A DNA stretch of 64,000 nt from Mesocentrotus franciscanus (GCA_037976565.1 CP137671.1:22197019-22261018), one strand, 5' to 3'; shown: positions 35,995-47,903, counted from the stretch's first letter. Notes: generated from the sequence alone by a model not told the origin. Program-made: numbers and translations.

Positions 35995-36539
35995 TCTCTC
36001 TACTTCAGGCTCCTCTATTCCTCCTCCCCCTCTCTCTCCCTTATATAATGTATATGTAAACTAAATGTGCAATTTTCCCCGTACACGGTTCCCGTTAATA
36101 AAGCCATGCCTTATATACTGGCACACCAATTATGGGTCTTTTTAGATCTTAGATTGAAAAGTTAGGCCTATCTATTTGTTTTTTTAATTCTAAATTTAAG
36201 AGTTAAAACCTAGCATCTCCCAAAACACTAAGAATAAAAAGAACAAAACAACGAAACGTAAGGAGAAGTAATATATGAAGAAAAGAACTGCGAGCGAGCA
36301 AAGCGAGCGAGGAAAAAAATTAAGATTTGTGAGGTCGCTGTGCGAAGAATTACATCTTATAAAGAGGAAAAATCGCAATCATGATGGGGGGTATAAGCAC
36401 ATTCTTATAAAGGAAGACTGAAAAGACCTTTGATAAGTAACATAATTATATCATTTATAAATGCAAGCGAGCTTTGGGCGAAATTGCTCTTAGTCACTTT
36501 AAATTAGGAACAAGTTTAATGATGAGAGGAAAAGGGGAC
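35053..36539. other. Intergenic stretch, no gene recognised
   Basis: A (CT)n microsatellite lies at 35957-35990. Otherwise this is AT-rich DNA without supported exons. Confidence 0.4.
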
Positions 36540-36880
36540 ACTTATCGAAAGGGACAGACACTTTTTAGAAAAGGAGCAAGACAGTGTCAAAGTATAAAGG
36601 GTAATTATCAGAGGTGAAAATCGGCCACTTCTTACACCTGAAAAGAGGCACTCACCAGGGATGACAAAGGGCACTTATGAGAATGAGAAAGGGGCACCCA
36701 TCAGATTTTGATACTGGGGCATTTATCGTACCTGAAAAGAGGCACTTACTATGAGAATGGAAAATGGACACTTATTTGCAAAGGAAAGTGGGAACTTGTT
36801 GAAGGAAAAGGGGCACGTGTCAAAATAGGGGCACTTTTTACAGTTAAAAGGGCCGCACTTTTGGGGTACTTTGGGGTAAA
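36540..36880 (+). repeat. Degenerate purine-rich minisatellite, about 30-bp units
   Basis: The words AAAGGGGCACTTAT, GAGGCACT and GGGGCACTTTTT recur at roughly 25-35 base intervals with heavy divergence. The 70-codon frame at 36708 is an accident of the repeat. Confidence 0.65.
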
Positions 36881-37267
36881 AGTGTGGGGTACCCCCTCCG
36901 GGAGCGCCACCTATGCTTAGACTTATGAGGATGGTTGAATGGCAAGAAGAAGAAATAAAGAATTAATAGAAAACAAGATATTTAAAAAATTGACTGAAGA
37001 AAATCATAGGGCCAACTAAATAGGAAAATAGATAAACTAAATAGGAAAAGATGTTATTTTGAATATTTGCATTTAATTGGCACTCTTTCACTTTATAAGT
37101 GTTTCGATACATATTTACCTTAACTCGCGAATTGGGCAAATAATAGGCCTAGATCTAGATCTCTAGTCATACCGATGTTGATAAATTTACAAACAATCAT
37201 TATAGGAAAACTCCTGTTGTGGCCGGCTGTGAAGAAGAAAAAAAGGGGGAAAAGACAAGTTCGCAAC

Positions 37268-37336
37268 ATGGCGTCCTCCTCGTCTGCCACGGCCCCAGGG
37301 CAACCCGAAGCAGCTTTCTCCAGTTTTATGACTGAG
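37268..37336 (+). CDS. DNAJC8: DNAJC8 exon 1 (coding part)
   Basis: It encodes residues 1-23, Ala/Ser-rich and ending FSSFMTE. The ATG follows TCGCAAC, and the donor is GAG|gtaatt in phase 0. The N-terminal AAF..F.(S/T)E matches the family just before the RDS block. Confidence 0.9.
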
Positions 37337-40300
37337 GTAATTATTTTCGACTTATAAATATGATATTTAATCGAAATTGATCTCAATTGCATAAGAAAAG
37401 TGTCATCTTAACTCGAAAACTGTAAATGAATAGTGGTGTTTTTAGTTGTTGTTCTTCAGTTTTGTCCCACGTATTGACTTTTGTGGGGTGTGATGTTAAG
37501 GATCTCTGAGTCTGAGCTGTGCCTGCATTTATAAAGCTTAAAGGTCGACAGAAATAACCGTCAATGGGGAATGTGGTATTCTTTAATAAAAATGACATTT
37601 GTCAACCTTCCCCATACACAGATGGGGGGTGATTAACTAGCCGATATTTTGCCAGAATACGGTGAAAGTTTGCCCTCAAAATCAAATTTACTCTAGAGTA
37701 GGATCGAGACTTCTAACTCCAAGTTCTACTTCTAGTCGACTTGAGTCTTGACAGTTTGATTTAGAAAAATGATGATTGGAAAGAAAATAGATTTAAATTT
37801 CATATAGGTCTAGATCTCTAGATCTAGTCTAGAACTAGGGTGTCTGATCGCGCACCCGATGTTGTGTGCTAAAATCCTTCCCATAGAGAATGCACGCAGC
37901 CCTATGCAGTCTGTGCATTACGCGCTCATGCAAAATTGGTCAAAGTTTTTATTATTAAGTCGAGATTCAAACCTTTATTCTTTGTGATCCTGAAGGTGAT
38001 ACTCAATAAATAAGGTGTCATATGAAAGAGCAGATTAATTCCAATATTTCCAGAGGGGCGTCATCTCGAAATTCTAAAAATATCTTGGTCAAAACAGCTA
38101 TTTAAACATTGTTTCCTGGCTAACTCTGAAATTTGCCACTTATGAGATATGATGCCCCGGCGATAAGTAGTCCCAGTCGTAAGGAAAATATCCCTACGCT
38201 TATTTTTCGCCAGCCCCAGGGATCACAAACAATTACAGTTTGAAAATACCCTTCCCCACATTTTTCGGATCAGCTAGGTAGGGAGGCGTGAGCTCCGCGC
38301 CGGCCGAACCCATGGTGATAGCGCGTAAAATCTGCACATGAATATGCATCGGACCGCGTGTGTACAAACCCGGAAGTGGGTGCCCATTGAAGACAATGGA
38401 TTGCCGATCGCGTCGAGTTGCGTATCATTTAAGCAACACGCGTACGCTTGCACGCGTATGTGTACGCTTGGATATTGCGCAATTCAGCTGTTGTGCTAAA
38501 TTTAGCAAAACAACATAACTCTGCGTGTACGTCTTTTTCGTCGATTCTTACAAAAAATGGATGAATATTGTAGGGAATTGAAGGGGCTGTAACTTTTGAT
38601 AGAAACATCGGTGAGTCTTGAAATTTGAAATGTATTATTCTGAGTGAATAATTTTTTCAATTATCCAACCATAATGGTGAAAAACGATCCAAAAGGGAAA
38701 ATTGAAAAATCGTTCAGACACCCTACTAGAACCTCTATTATTAAAATACATAAAATTAAAAATTGTTGTAAAAATAATCAAAGTAGTCTAGATCTAGATC
38801 TATAAGCTTGAAGCTGCTGCGCGTGATTAGATCAACAATCACACACAACCTGCATTGCGTAACCTTCCCTCAAGCCCTCACTAACCTGTACGATGTACTT
38901 CAGTCTCTGTATAGAGGCGGTCGGTGGAGCCATAGTCTCAGACTCTCGGCGGAACAACCGTTGATATCAGAGACTGAATCTTTTGGTCTAATTATGAAGT
39001 TGATTTGTTGAGGAAAGTATGATGGGTGATTTCAGAAATCTGTATTTTTAGGCTTTGTTTCTTTAAAAAAGTTGATTGCCCTTTGATCAGACATAAACCT
39101 AAATCAAGAATTTACATATACCACTCGAGACCCAGGCGAGTACATGGGTACCTGGCGGGACTTGATTCCTTGAAATGCTAGAGCACCATGCTAAAGCCAG
39201 GGTTGTAACTGTGGAGCGACAGGAGTGTAGAGTTTGACAGACATGAGCACTATACAAGAACCCACTACAATTATTATTATAAAGATGTCTCCAGAACTGC
39301 CAATTTGTGAAAACCTTTTCAAAACCAAAAAGACTGATGCAAATTCTACATAAGGTCCAATTGAATCATGATGCATAATTCAATAAAGTTGTGAAACTTG
39401 TGATAGTGAATATACAAAGTTCTACATGACGATTGCAAGGCAGCATGGATACATCAATGCACTGTTTATGAGTATGTAAATGTAGCAGTGTGCCAAGAGC
39501 AAGTGAGTGTGAAATTTTGAAGTTAAGGGTTGAGATTTACTCAATGTTTTTTTTTCTCTTACAGGTGAAGTTGATAGAGAAGAGAGATTCAAGTCTGACA
39601 CCCAAGCAACAGATTGAAAGATTGATCAGACCAGGCTGCACCTACTTCAACCTAAACCCATATGAGGTATTTACTTTATTGTAGTGGGTATTAAAGACCC
39701 TATCCGATGAAAATACACTTTATATCAATGGAAAGCTGAATGAACGGAGAATACAAATATAAAGAAATTCAAAATATTACCCTTTCAGTATTGCACAAAA
39801 GCAAAATCAAAACCTCATTTTCACTACACCTCCAAATTACGGGTCAACAGGGGTCAAATTTGCCTCGGTTACGGTGATGACATAACATGTGGACTGGATC
39901 GGCTTGCCTTTGTACTCCGATGACCCATGCTTAATTAATGCAAAGTCATCGTGATAGCTCGTTTTATTTCCGATTTTCAAAGCTTTAGATTTCGAGTTTT
40001 CAGAGAGCTGTTGCTCCTCTGCCAGACACTAAAATAGCATATAATTGAGGGTATTGTAATCTATGGCTTGTAAGATTTCCGTTGATATGTAATTAATCTA
40101 TTTCATTTTTCACTTCCAACATGGTCTTTAAAATGGTTACAAAAGTAAGTTTGATGGGTAATTATGGGACACAGATTACCTTTGATCATGCAGGCTCAAA
40201 TGTTCCCATATGAATCAATTTAAACCAACTTTAATGTATGTAGATCAAACATGGACTTAAATTCCAGATTCTGCTATTTGTGTGCTCATATTACCATGGC

Positions 40301-43300
40301 ACATTCATGAAGTGCAGGTGCTATGACATTTGCTACAGCGACAGTTGCTGTGGTCTTTATTTTGTCAAAGATGTACCTTTAGAAAGATTGAAATTTTCAT
40401 TCAGGTTGCATTCGATTTAAAAAGGGTAAGAGTAAGGGTTTGGTCCGGCCTGTCTGGGTTAAATTAAGAATTCTGAAAGTGTAGGATATTGACTGCAGAA
40501 AAATGGTTCACCATGACGTAAAACCACATCACAGTTGTGTGGCCATCATCTACAGACATGTACAAGGTAGCCTGTGTGGAGCTAGAAGGCATGAGCTCAA
40601 ATATTTCAACATGGAGTTAATGCCCTTCTCGCTCCAAACAGATCATGTATGCATGCATTTACATATGTATGTATTTGTATGTTGACTGGTTTGTGGAAGG
40701 GTGGGGGGGGGGTCAAAATTCCACCCTTTCAGCCTGTGATCTTTTGCTATGCATTTGGATAAACAATTTGATACTGAACTTTTCATACTTCTCATATTAT
40801 TATATCTGTAGCATTGTTTAATACTTGTACGTTTTATTTTCACGTAATTTAGGTTTATTGGATTTCTAATAATGATTTTCTATAGGTAGCTTATTTCTAC
40901 CTCAAAATCCATCAACATGTCAATCTTCTCATTTGATGAATTTGTCCAATTCTTTGTCTCTTTCTTTAGGTTTTACAAGTTGATCCAAGCATGGAAGTGG
41001 CTGACATCAAGAAATTATACAGAAGGGTATGTCAAATCAGTTTTCATCTCCAGGGGGGTGTTTCACAAAGATCCTTAGTTGAACTTATCTCTAAGTTGGA
41101 CTTAAACATTATGGAGAGCCATTTGTAGCCTTAAAATAAAATATATTCAAAAGCAAAAATTCAAGTATTTTAGACTTTTTATAAATTCCACATCAAGAAC
41201 ATGAAAGTTCCTTGATAATAGAAGATATGAATGATTTGAATCAACATTTTATGCCTTTTAAAATAACTTTTACAAAATATTTTACAAGATGCTAACGGCT
41301 TTCCATAATTGTTAAGTCCAACTTAGAGATAAGTTCAACTTAGGATCTTTGTGAAATACCCCCCTGAAGTGTTAATCTTTATCATGCATCATGTCTGCAT
41401 GTCACATGTTCTTACATTTTAAGGCTTATTCAGATATGGCACGATAAACCAGGAAAAACCCGCTGTGACTTTTTAAAGGGAGTGTAGCATGGCAAATACT
41501 GGTTAACGCCATCTACGCCTAGTTTTGGACAACTGCACGTAAATGAATAGACTTGATTAACGGTAGTCAGCGACTTAATTCCTACATGGTCAGCGCGCGC
41601 GCCAGCGTTCGCAAAACATACCGAAGTTCTCCTCACTTTGCTTCAGTTTCGCGTATGTAGCACGCACATGAATGCTGCGGTCTCGTCGTCCGTAGTCGTA
41701 TTATACCCGATTGGCCCCGAGTAGGACCACGGGAAAGACACACAGTCTTGTCATGCTACACTCCCTTTAATATGTTAAATGAATGGCAACTGCGTGCAAC
41801 AAAGTACCTGCACATATTCACTGAGCTCTGTGTTATAAGATAGAGAAATGGGAAGTGTATTACACTTTACATCACTGCTGCGGTTTTGCCGCATTATATC
41901 TGAACGAGCCTTTAGAGTTTAGTTTTATCACAGATACAAACCAAAAATAATACATTTTATTAGAAGTAATTTGATTAAAAGGAGGTTAGCAATCTGCAAC
42001 TGACAGTACTGGCTGCCTTTAGCTTAAACTGTTTGTTAGTATTGAGTTTTTAAACCATCTTGTTCAATATTTTCAGCATTGTATTTTATAACATACTATT
42101 ATTTTCTGGTCATGCATGTCATAGTAGTGATAGCAGGGACCCTTCATAAGATATGATTGAGTCAAAGTCTGCCAATCATTAGACAACGACAGGGCCCAGA
42201 TCTTACAGATATGGAGTATTTTGTTTTATTTTGAAAAGTAGTTTACAATTTTATTTCAAAACCAAATATACAACACCTTTATGCTAAAATTAAAGGATAT
42301 TTATTTATTCATTCATTCATTTATTTAATTCATATATATTGATTTGTTTAAACTTTTAAGACTATTTCATTAATGTGCATGTTATCCCATACTTGACATT
42401 GTCTGTGACTCTGTGGTCAAAAGTGCAAGAGCAAAAGTAGAAAAGTGAAAACAATCAAATACAACAAAATTATGAGACCCCAAAAATAAATAAACAAAAA
42501 TGAATGAAAAATAAAAACCCTTCTGGAAAGCATGTGCTTTGAAATGAATGACTTTGAAATTACAGAATAATTGAGCCACTTGCTGATTCATGTGCACCTG
42601 GAGAAAAAAATAACATGGATTATGTATTATTTGTTAAAGATTCTTAAAGACTACAATGTGCAGGAATGCACTGGAAAAAAAGTCATATCTATTTTTATTT
42701 GCCCTTGTACTTTTACATTCATATTTGATCATAGGAGACAATATGTGTCTCAACATTTCTTTCAGTAGTGAAGTTTGTCCTATTAGTTTGGGTGGAAGGG
42801 AAAATTTGTGTTTCCTGGATTGTGGTATGTGGTCAATTCACTGGGATGACTTCAGAATGATAGATAGTCCTTAGCTGGTCGTTCTATTATTAACTTCATA
42901 GGATGGTGCAGATCCTAAGCACAAGAGGGAGCTATACATGCATACCTGAAGGTCATTTCATAGCAAGAAGAGTAGTGATAGTTACATGTGTGTCACCAGA
43001 ATCACTCTGTCAAATAGGTCAAATTCAGGGAGCACCGATGGAGGTCCCTCCCATGAAACACAAGAGGGTGCTGTATGATTAATTCTACAGTGGGTAGGGA
43101 AACTGCTACAGTAGTTCTTTTTAGAAGTTTATTTATTCTATGAGCAAAGACCCTATAAAAATATCATAAACTAATGTCATCAGCACTTTGGCCAATGTTT
43201 GACACAGTAGGTGCTATACCAAGCATGAAGTACATCAGAAAGAAAATGCCATTGGTTTTTTTTCTTACATGGTTACAATTGTAATAAATTTGTCAGTGCA

Positions 43301-46300
43301 TTCTTCAAATTTTGTAAAGTTGCTGCAAAGCTTGTTTGGGCCTAGGGTAAACTTTTATTGCCAAAACACATTAAAATATTTATGGTAAGTATCATCATTT
43401 TTAATATTATCTTTGCTTTTTCTTCTTTCTAGTTGTCTATACTGGTGCATCCTGATAAAAACATGGATGACAGGGATAGAGCACAGAAGGCTTTTGATGG
43501 TAAGCTGCATCTTTTCTGATATTTATAAAGCTGGGACCATTTTCTGAAAATTAACTTTTATGCTAGTTATGTCCATTGTCATAACAAACTCAAAATTGCA
43601 TGAAACTAACACTTAGCATTGGTGCTTGTGCAGATGTCTTTCTTGATTTCATGGGAATGCAGCCATTATCAGCACAGAGTGACTTTCAAGGATAATAATC
43701 CAGGAACCCATCTTACACCTGGGCAAACGGAGAACTTGTAGATCAAATAACTTGCTAAAGACATACTATACATGTGCAGAGCTTTGAACCTGTAACGTCT
43801 AGGTCAAGAGTCAAGCGGCTGAACCACTATTCCATTGGGCAACCACCTCTTAAGTATAGAGAATGATATCAATCAACATTACATCAATAATAATAATTCA
43901 TTTTTGCAATCGTCTCTTTTCAGCTCTGAGCAATGCCATGAAGACATTGGAAGACGAGACTAGCAGGAAAAGCATCCTGGACACAATAGAAGAAGCAAAG
44001 CAGAAGACAGAATTCTTGGTAAATATTTAGTTACTCTGTTTCTTGATTAAATATCGAACATGAAAGGCACCATGACCCCAAATTTCGGCTCCTCACTGCC
44101 CTGCATTGGGTATGTCAAGTCTTGCAAAATTGTGGCATGCAGTGCCATGTCATGTCATAAGAGCAGTTCTTGATATCATGGGCCCCATGGCATGTCCTGT
44201 TCATGCAATGTTGATTCCAAAGTTGAAAACTTTTCACGCCCTGACATGCACTGGCACGCTTTGTCAGGATACAGTCGTGCCAAGGTTGTGTATATTTTTG
44301 TAATTGTTAAAAAAAGTGAGCCAAAATTGAGCCATGACAATTTTTGAAAACTCTATTCTGGCGGACAATCTTCTATCTCTCGCACCTCTCCACGATTGCT
44401 ACGTGACCACCTTTCTCATCATCCCACATTGGCACACCTAAGGGCCTGCCGTTGCATGAACCATCCTGCATGCAAGTGTTGGGGTGGCTATAGGCACAGA
44501 AAAAGAGATCCAAAGCTTTCACAATGTATTCCTCAATGTAATCATCACATATACTGAAATGATACATGTGGTTGGTATCATATGGGACTTGCCCAAAGAA
44601 AAGAAAGAATTTACTAATAATCAGAATATTACCTCTTATTTTTCTCATATTTGTTGCAAATTCCTAGCTGCCAAAAATTCCTATGTTCTGCCTTCAAACT
44701 ACTCTCATGAACTATGTATTCCTCTCATCTTCTGTAAATATGTTATACAGTCAAACCTGCTTTAGTGACCACCTGTCTACAAAGACCACCTGTCTGCAAA
44801 GACCACATTTTTTGTTTCCCTTGAAAATGGTTTCTCATTGAAACATGTACTAAAGGAACCTGTCTACAAAGACCACTTTTTGTGTTTCCCTTGGGCGGTC
44901 GCTATAGACAGGTCTGACTGTAGCATGAAAGAAAAGCTGTATTCATTTTTTTCACTGTGTAGATTGGCAGGTATGCATGTTGTGTCTTTTTACATCTGTT
45001 TATTCCTTTAACCTGTTAACCTTCTTTTGATATTCAGCTTAGTGAGAAGAGGAAGCAATTGAAAAAGGACGATAAACCTACTGCAATAGAAGAAGATGAT
45101 CCTCTGAAGGTATGTTGTATTGTGGAGTCAAATGAAATTATAAACTTTAAGATGATGCCAGCTCAGCACAGACATTTAACCAATGACTTGTCCTAAGTTT
45201 GTTAAGACAATCAACATCTTCATGAACACAAAAAAGTTTTAGTTTTCAGAATACCACTCCAGTATGTTATTGATCTAAGATCTCTTTCTGTGAATAAAAA
45301 TGTGTCTCACAGGAAAATTATTATTATACATGACTTTTATAGTTGGGGCAGAGGGAGTTGCCAATTTGCAACACTTTGAACTGGTTTTATTTATATATTT
45401 TTCATCTAAAACTAAAATATGTGGGGCAGTTTTTAACATCCATCCCTGCAAACAACATGATAATCTTCAGTTTTTTTACAGTGAAAAGAGTACGAATGGA
45501 TGCTATAAAACTGTTCCACAGACCTTTTTTTTGCACCAAATTATGATTTATTATCTTACTTTGCTTTCCCAGTACAAGGAGACCCTTCACAAGAACACGG
45601 TGAAGCTGTTCGCCGACTACGCCATCAGGAGGAAAGAGATTGAAGAGAAGGAGGCAAGGATTAAGAAGAGAGAAAGGGAAGAGGAGATCAAAGAGGAGGA
45701 CAAGAGCAAGAAGGCGAAGGAATGGCAGAAAGATTGGGAGGTAAGGTCATAGTATACAGATATTATCTTGCTTTGAGGGGCATGGTTAAAACTATTACCC
45801 AGAGGTGATGTCAAATCTCTACTATTCCCCTGAGACTAAGCCAAGGTACATAGAAAAGTCTTGAGATAACCTAGAGAATGTTGATTTAACTGTGACCCAA
45901 GAAGCAAGCAGTCAATACACTCAAACCTACTATAGCGACAACCTGTATTGAAAGACCACCTGTCTATAAAGACGACATCTTTTGTTTCCCTTGAAAGTGG
46001 TTCCTCATTGAAACATGTACTGAAGGAACCTGTACATAAAACTACCTGCCTATAAAGACCACTCTTTTCGTCTCCCTTGAGTTGTCTTTGGACCCATAAA
46101 TAGGAATCTTTTGAATTAAAACCTGTATATCAAGTTGTTTTTGTTTAATTTACTGATCAAAGAGTTTGAGTAGGGCTTGTGTATTACTGAGTGTATCCAA
46201 AGCATTGACTTCATGCATATTTATTGCATCCCTGCATTGTATAGGCATTTACCCAGTCAATATTTTTATTGCCATACAGCCCTGCACTCAGTTTGGAATT

Positions 46301-47903
46301 TTCACACCCTTAATTTTGGCCAATCAGAAACTGAGAATCTGATTATAAGGTATATAGTGAATATTGGCTTAATGTTTATCCACCCTGCCTAGTGGTCCAG
46401 GGATGCTGCAATATTTGATTTGATGACAATTGCTCCAGGATTTGATTCATCAAAGGTAGAGGGCTAGGTTTGCCATAAAATTTGGTTTTATGTTAGGTTT
46501 GGGGTAAAGTTTAATGATCAGGGCCCCGTTGCATAAAACTTACCATTGATGGTAACTTTGCCATCAATGGCAACTACCATGGTAACAGGGCTCAACAGCC
46601 AATGAAAATCAAGGTTTCCATTGTAGTTACCATTGATGGCAAAGTTACCATCAATGGTAAGTTTTGTGCAACAGGGTCCTGATTCCTTGGGTATTGTGTT
46701 TGCACTTCCATGGCTTGGCCTTGCCTCAGATCATAAATCAAGTAGGGTCACCCTTAAATATTTGTGTGTAAACATTTAGGGAATTCGGATTTAAGACAAT
46801 TTACATATTGAGCAGTTAAGAGATGAAAATTGTTTGCGCTGATAATGTACAGACTCAAAATCTTCTTGAGAAACATTTATGGCTCCATGAAATGACTGAC
46901 CAATCAGGAATACATTCAAATGACTTTAAACATCTCTCTCTTCTAAGCTATGACTGAACCATATCGCCTGCTTAGTGAGGTCTATGGCAGATACCAATTA
47001 TACAAATAATACATGTTTGCGAGTTCATTAGTGAATATGCACTGCACGCAGGTTAAGTCACAGTAGGATAATGAACGAGTTCATTGTCCTCCTCATTGTG
47101 ACCTAACCAAGTGCAGTGCATATCACTAATGCACAAGCTAAAATCATGTATTATTTGTTTTATAAAGATGGGTCTACAATATGAGTATAAAGTCGAGAAA
47201 TTGACGGTCGTTATCACCAAAATGCACTCCCCGTGCATATGATAAAAATGAATGCACTCACACATGATCCATTTCGACGCTTCTCATTGGCTACATTCTT
47301 GAACCCATTTTATAATGGTTACTATTAAAGACAAGTAAGCTTTGGTTTTCATGGGGAGTTGCTACCATTTGTATGTTTACCTATAAGAGATGTTATGGAT
47401 CGGGGAAGTCAACTTAACTTTCACGACCAAAATATCTTAAGTAATGTGCATACTGCCCATCAACTTCTGGAGAACTGCCCATAAGGAAATCTCATCTTTT
47501 AAATTTGTTCACCTGAATGCTCTCTGAGGCATGTCGCTAAATTTTGGCTAGCATTCAGTGTATTTAAATGATTTGCTGCATGTGAGAGTTATACATACAT
47601 AAATCATAAATTCTAAATAATATAATGTAAATATAATATAAATATTCTAAATAATAAAAATACATAAATTCTGGGTATACTAAGCTCAGGGTGTGCGAAT
47701 CGTGACAGATTTCATATAGACTATCTCGAGAGTATGTATCTAACTGAACTCTATTCTCTCTCTTTTGTTGTTGTGATCAACAGGATGGAAGGGACAAGAG
47801 GGTCCACAACTGGAGAGATTTCAGCAACCATGAGACCGCCAAGAAAAAGAAGAAAAACAGGATGACCTTTAAGCCACCAAAACCAAAGCTGGAGACAAGA
47901 TAA
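37268..47903 (+). CDS. DNAJC8: DnaJ homolog subfamily C member 8 (spliceosomal J-domain protein), 8 exons
   Basis: Coding exons are 37268-37336, 39565-39666, 40970-41026, 43433-43499, 43924-44018, 45038-45109, 45573-45740 and 47784-47903. Together they encode 249 residues, close to the 253 of the human protein as I recall it. All introns are GT/AG. The J domain spans about 50-120 with HPD at 82-84. Before it lies the family-typical RDSSLTPKQQIERLIRPG block. After it come an EEDDP segment (about 148-152), a Lys/Glu-rich helical stretch (160-210) and a KKKKKN nuclear-localisation-like cluster (230-235). In animals DNAJC8 (SPF31) is a nuclear, spliceosome-associated factor whose J domain is expected to engage Hsp70; that role is taken from the family. 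Introns carry many MITEs. The promoter looks TATA-less. Identification is secure. Confidence 0.95.
37836..38725 (+). mobile_element. 890-bp non-autonomous transposon in DNAJC8 intron 1
   Basis: The ends TAGGGTGTCTGA and TCAGACACCCTA are perfect 12-bp inverted repeats. The flanks are a perfect 7-bp duplication CTAGAAC at 37829-37835 and 38726-38732. The interior is non-coding. A diverged relative in inverted orientation surrounds the element at 55571-56266. Confidence 0.9.
39120..39195 (+). mobile_element. SINE-like tail fragment in DNAJC8 intron 1
   Basis: The stretch ACCCAGGCGAGTACATGGGT followed by ACCTGG matches the ACCCAGGTG(T)AA..GGGT tail seen near 14936 and, inverted, near 43710. No B box precedes it, so it is a truncated copy. 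Confidence 0.45.
39565..39666 (+). CDS. DNAJC8: DNAJC8 exon 2
   Basis: The acceptor is tctcttacag and the donor GAG|gtattt, both phase 0. It encodes residues 24-57, including IEKRDSSLTPKQQIERL and the start of the J domain YFNLNPYE. Confidence 0.95.
39691..40132 (-). mobile_element. TTAA-ended element family 1, copy B, in DNAJC8 intron 2
   Basis: It starts TTAAAGACCCTATCCGATGA and ends ATGGTCTTTAA. Its interior is the inverse of the element at 13422-13893 (for example GGGTCAACAGGGGTCAAATT). It begins only 24 bases after the exon 2 splice donor. Confidence 0.88.
40970..41026 (+). CDS. DNAJC8: DNAJC8 exon 3
   Basis: The acceptor is tttctttag and the donor AGG|gtatgt. It encodes residues 58-76, J-domain helix I and part of helix II (ADIKKLYRR). 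Confidence 0.95.
41051..41366. mobile_element. CAGGGGGGT inverted-repeat MITE, copy A, in DNAJC8 intron 3
   Basis: The left end CAGGGGGGTGTTTCACAAAG and the right end (inverse CAGGGGGGTATTTCACAAAG) continue as inverted repeats of about 60 bases including TTCAACTTA and CTCTAAGTTGGACTTAA. A second copy is at 50433-50690. The body is AT-rich and non-coding. It starts 25 bases after the exon 3 donor. Confidence 0.9.
41473..41770. mobile_element. TTAA-ended MITE (family 4) in DNAJC8 intron 3
   Basis: TTAAAGGGAGTGTAGCATG at the left and CATGCTACACTCCCTTTAA at the right form perfect 19-bp inverted ends, with TTAA at both edges. The interior is GC-richer than the intron and includes GCGCGCGCCAGCG. 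Target duplication of TTAA fits piggyBac-type mobilisation. Confidence 0.85.
43433..43499 (+). CDS. DNAJC8: DNAJC8 exon 4, carries the HPD motif
   Basis: The acceptor is cttctttctag and the donor G|gtaagc, leaving phase 1. It encodes residues 77-98 with VHPDKN, the Hsp70-activating loop. Confidence 0.95.
43540..43850 (-). mobile_element. tRNA-derived SINE in DNAJC8 intron 4
   Basis: Read on the minus strand from about 43850, a tRNA-like head is seen: TAGTGGTTCAGCCGC (A-box region), then GGTTCAAAGCTC (B box). It is followed by the CCCAGGTGTAAGATGGGTTC tail near 43706 and a 3' body that recurs at 50835-50950 (for example the inverses of GCATTGGTGCTTGTGCAGATG and GAATGCAGCCA). The element fills most of the 424-base intron. 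Confidence 0.6.
43924..44018 (+). CDS. DNAJC8: DNAJC8 exon 5
   Basis: The acceptor is cgtctcttttcag and the donor TTG|gtaaat. The split codon 99 gives Ala. It encodes J-domain helices III-IV and the following acidic/basic linker to residue 130. Confidence 0.95.
44748..44920 (+). mobile_element. Mariner-like MITE, copy 1, in DNAJC8 intron 5
   Basis: The ends CAGTCAAACCTGC and CAGGTCTGACTG are inverted repeats flanked by TA on both sides, the Tc1/mariner signature. Inside, GACCACCTGTCTACAAAGACC and GTTTCCCTTGAAAATGG repeat. It matches copies at 45918 and 48448. Confidence 0.85.
45038..45109 (+). CDS. DNAJC8: DNAJC8 exon 6
   Basis: The acceptor is tattcag and the donor AAG|gtatgt. It encodes residues 131-154, including KRKQLKK and IEEDDP, both typical of the family. 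Confidence 0.95.
45573..45740 (+). CDS. DNAJC8: DNAJC8 exon 7
   Basis: The acceptor is tttgctttcccag and the donor GAG|gtaagg. It encodes residues 155-210, a strongly charged helical segment with many Lys/Arg/Glu and ending EWQKDWE, matching the family's EWQKNFE. Confidence 0.95.
45918..46085 (+). mobile_element. Mariner-like MITE, copy 2, in DNAJC8 intron 7
   Basis: The left end TACACTCAAACCTACTATAG is followed by CCTGTCTATAAAGAC and TTGTTTCCCTTGAAAGTGG, as in copy 1. The right inverted end is degraded. Confidence 0.75.
46519..46681 (+). mobile_element. GGGCCC-ended palindromic MITE, copy 4 (ACCATTGATGG type), in DNAJC8 intron 7
   Basis: The left CAGGGCCCCGTTGCATAAAA pairs with the right TTTTGTGCAACAGGGTCCTG. 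Inner TTACCATTGATGGTAAC units fold on their inverses. It is the inverted relative of 34918-35052. Confidence 0.9.
46998..47166. mobile_element. Imperfect palindrome in DNAJC8 intron 7
   Basis: ACAAATAATACATG at the left edge pairs with CATGTATTATTTGT at the right. Inner words AATATGCACTGCACGC and GTGCAGTGCATAT also pair, as do TAAGTCACA and TGTGACCTA. A half-copy (GTTCATGTTTGCGAATGCATGA, then CACTGCACGCAAGTTAAGTCGCA) lies at 62585-62640, showing a dispersed family. Confidence 0.7.
47784..47903 (+). CDS. DNAJC8: DNAJC8 exon 8 (terminal)
   Basis: The acceptor is gtgatcaacag. It encodes residues 211-249, including DGRDKRVHNWRDF and the Lys cluster, and ends with TAA at 47901-47903. Confidence 0.95.
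   Translation, partial: DGRDKRVHNWRDFSNHETAKKKKKNRMTFKPPKPKLETR

Noticed and set aside
45300..45752. A 150-codon + strand frame ending in a Lys/Glu-rich protein
   Set aside because: Only its last part (45573-45740) is real, as DNAJC8 exon 7. The upstream part is intron sequence before the tttgctttcccag acceptor.
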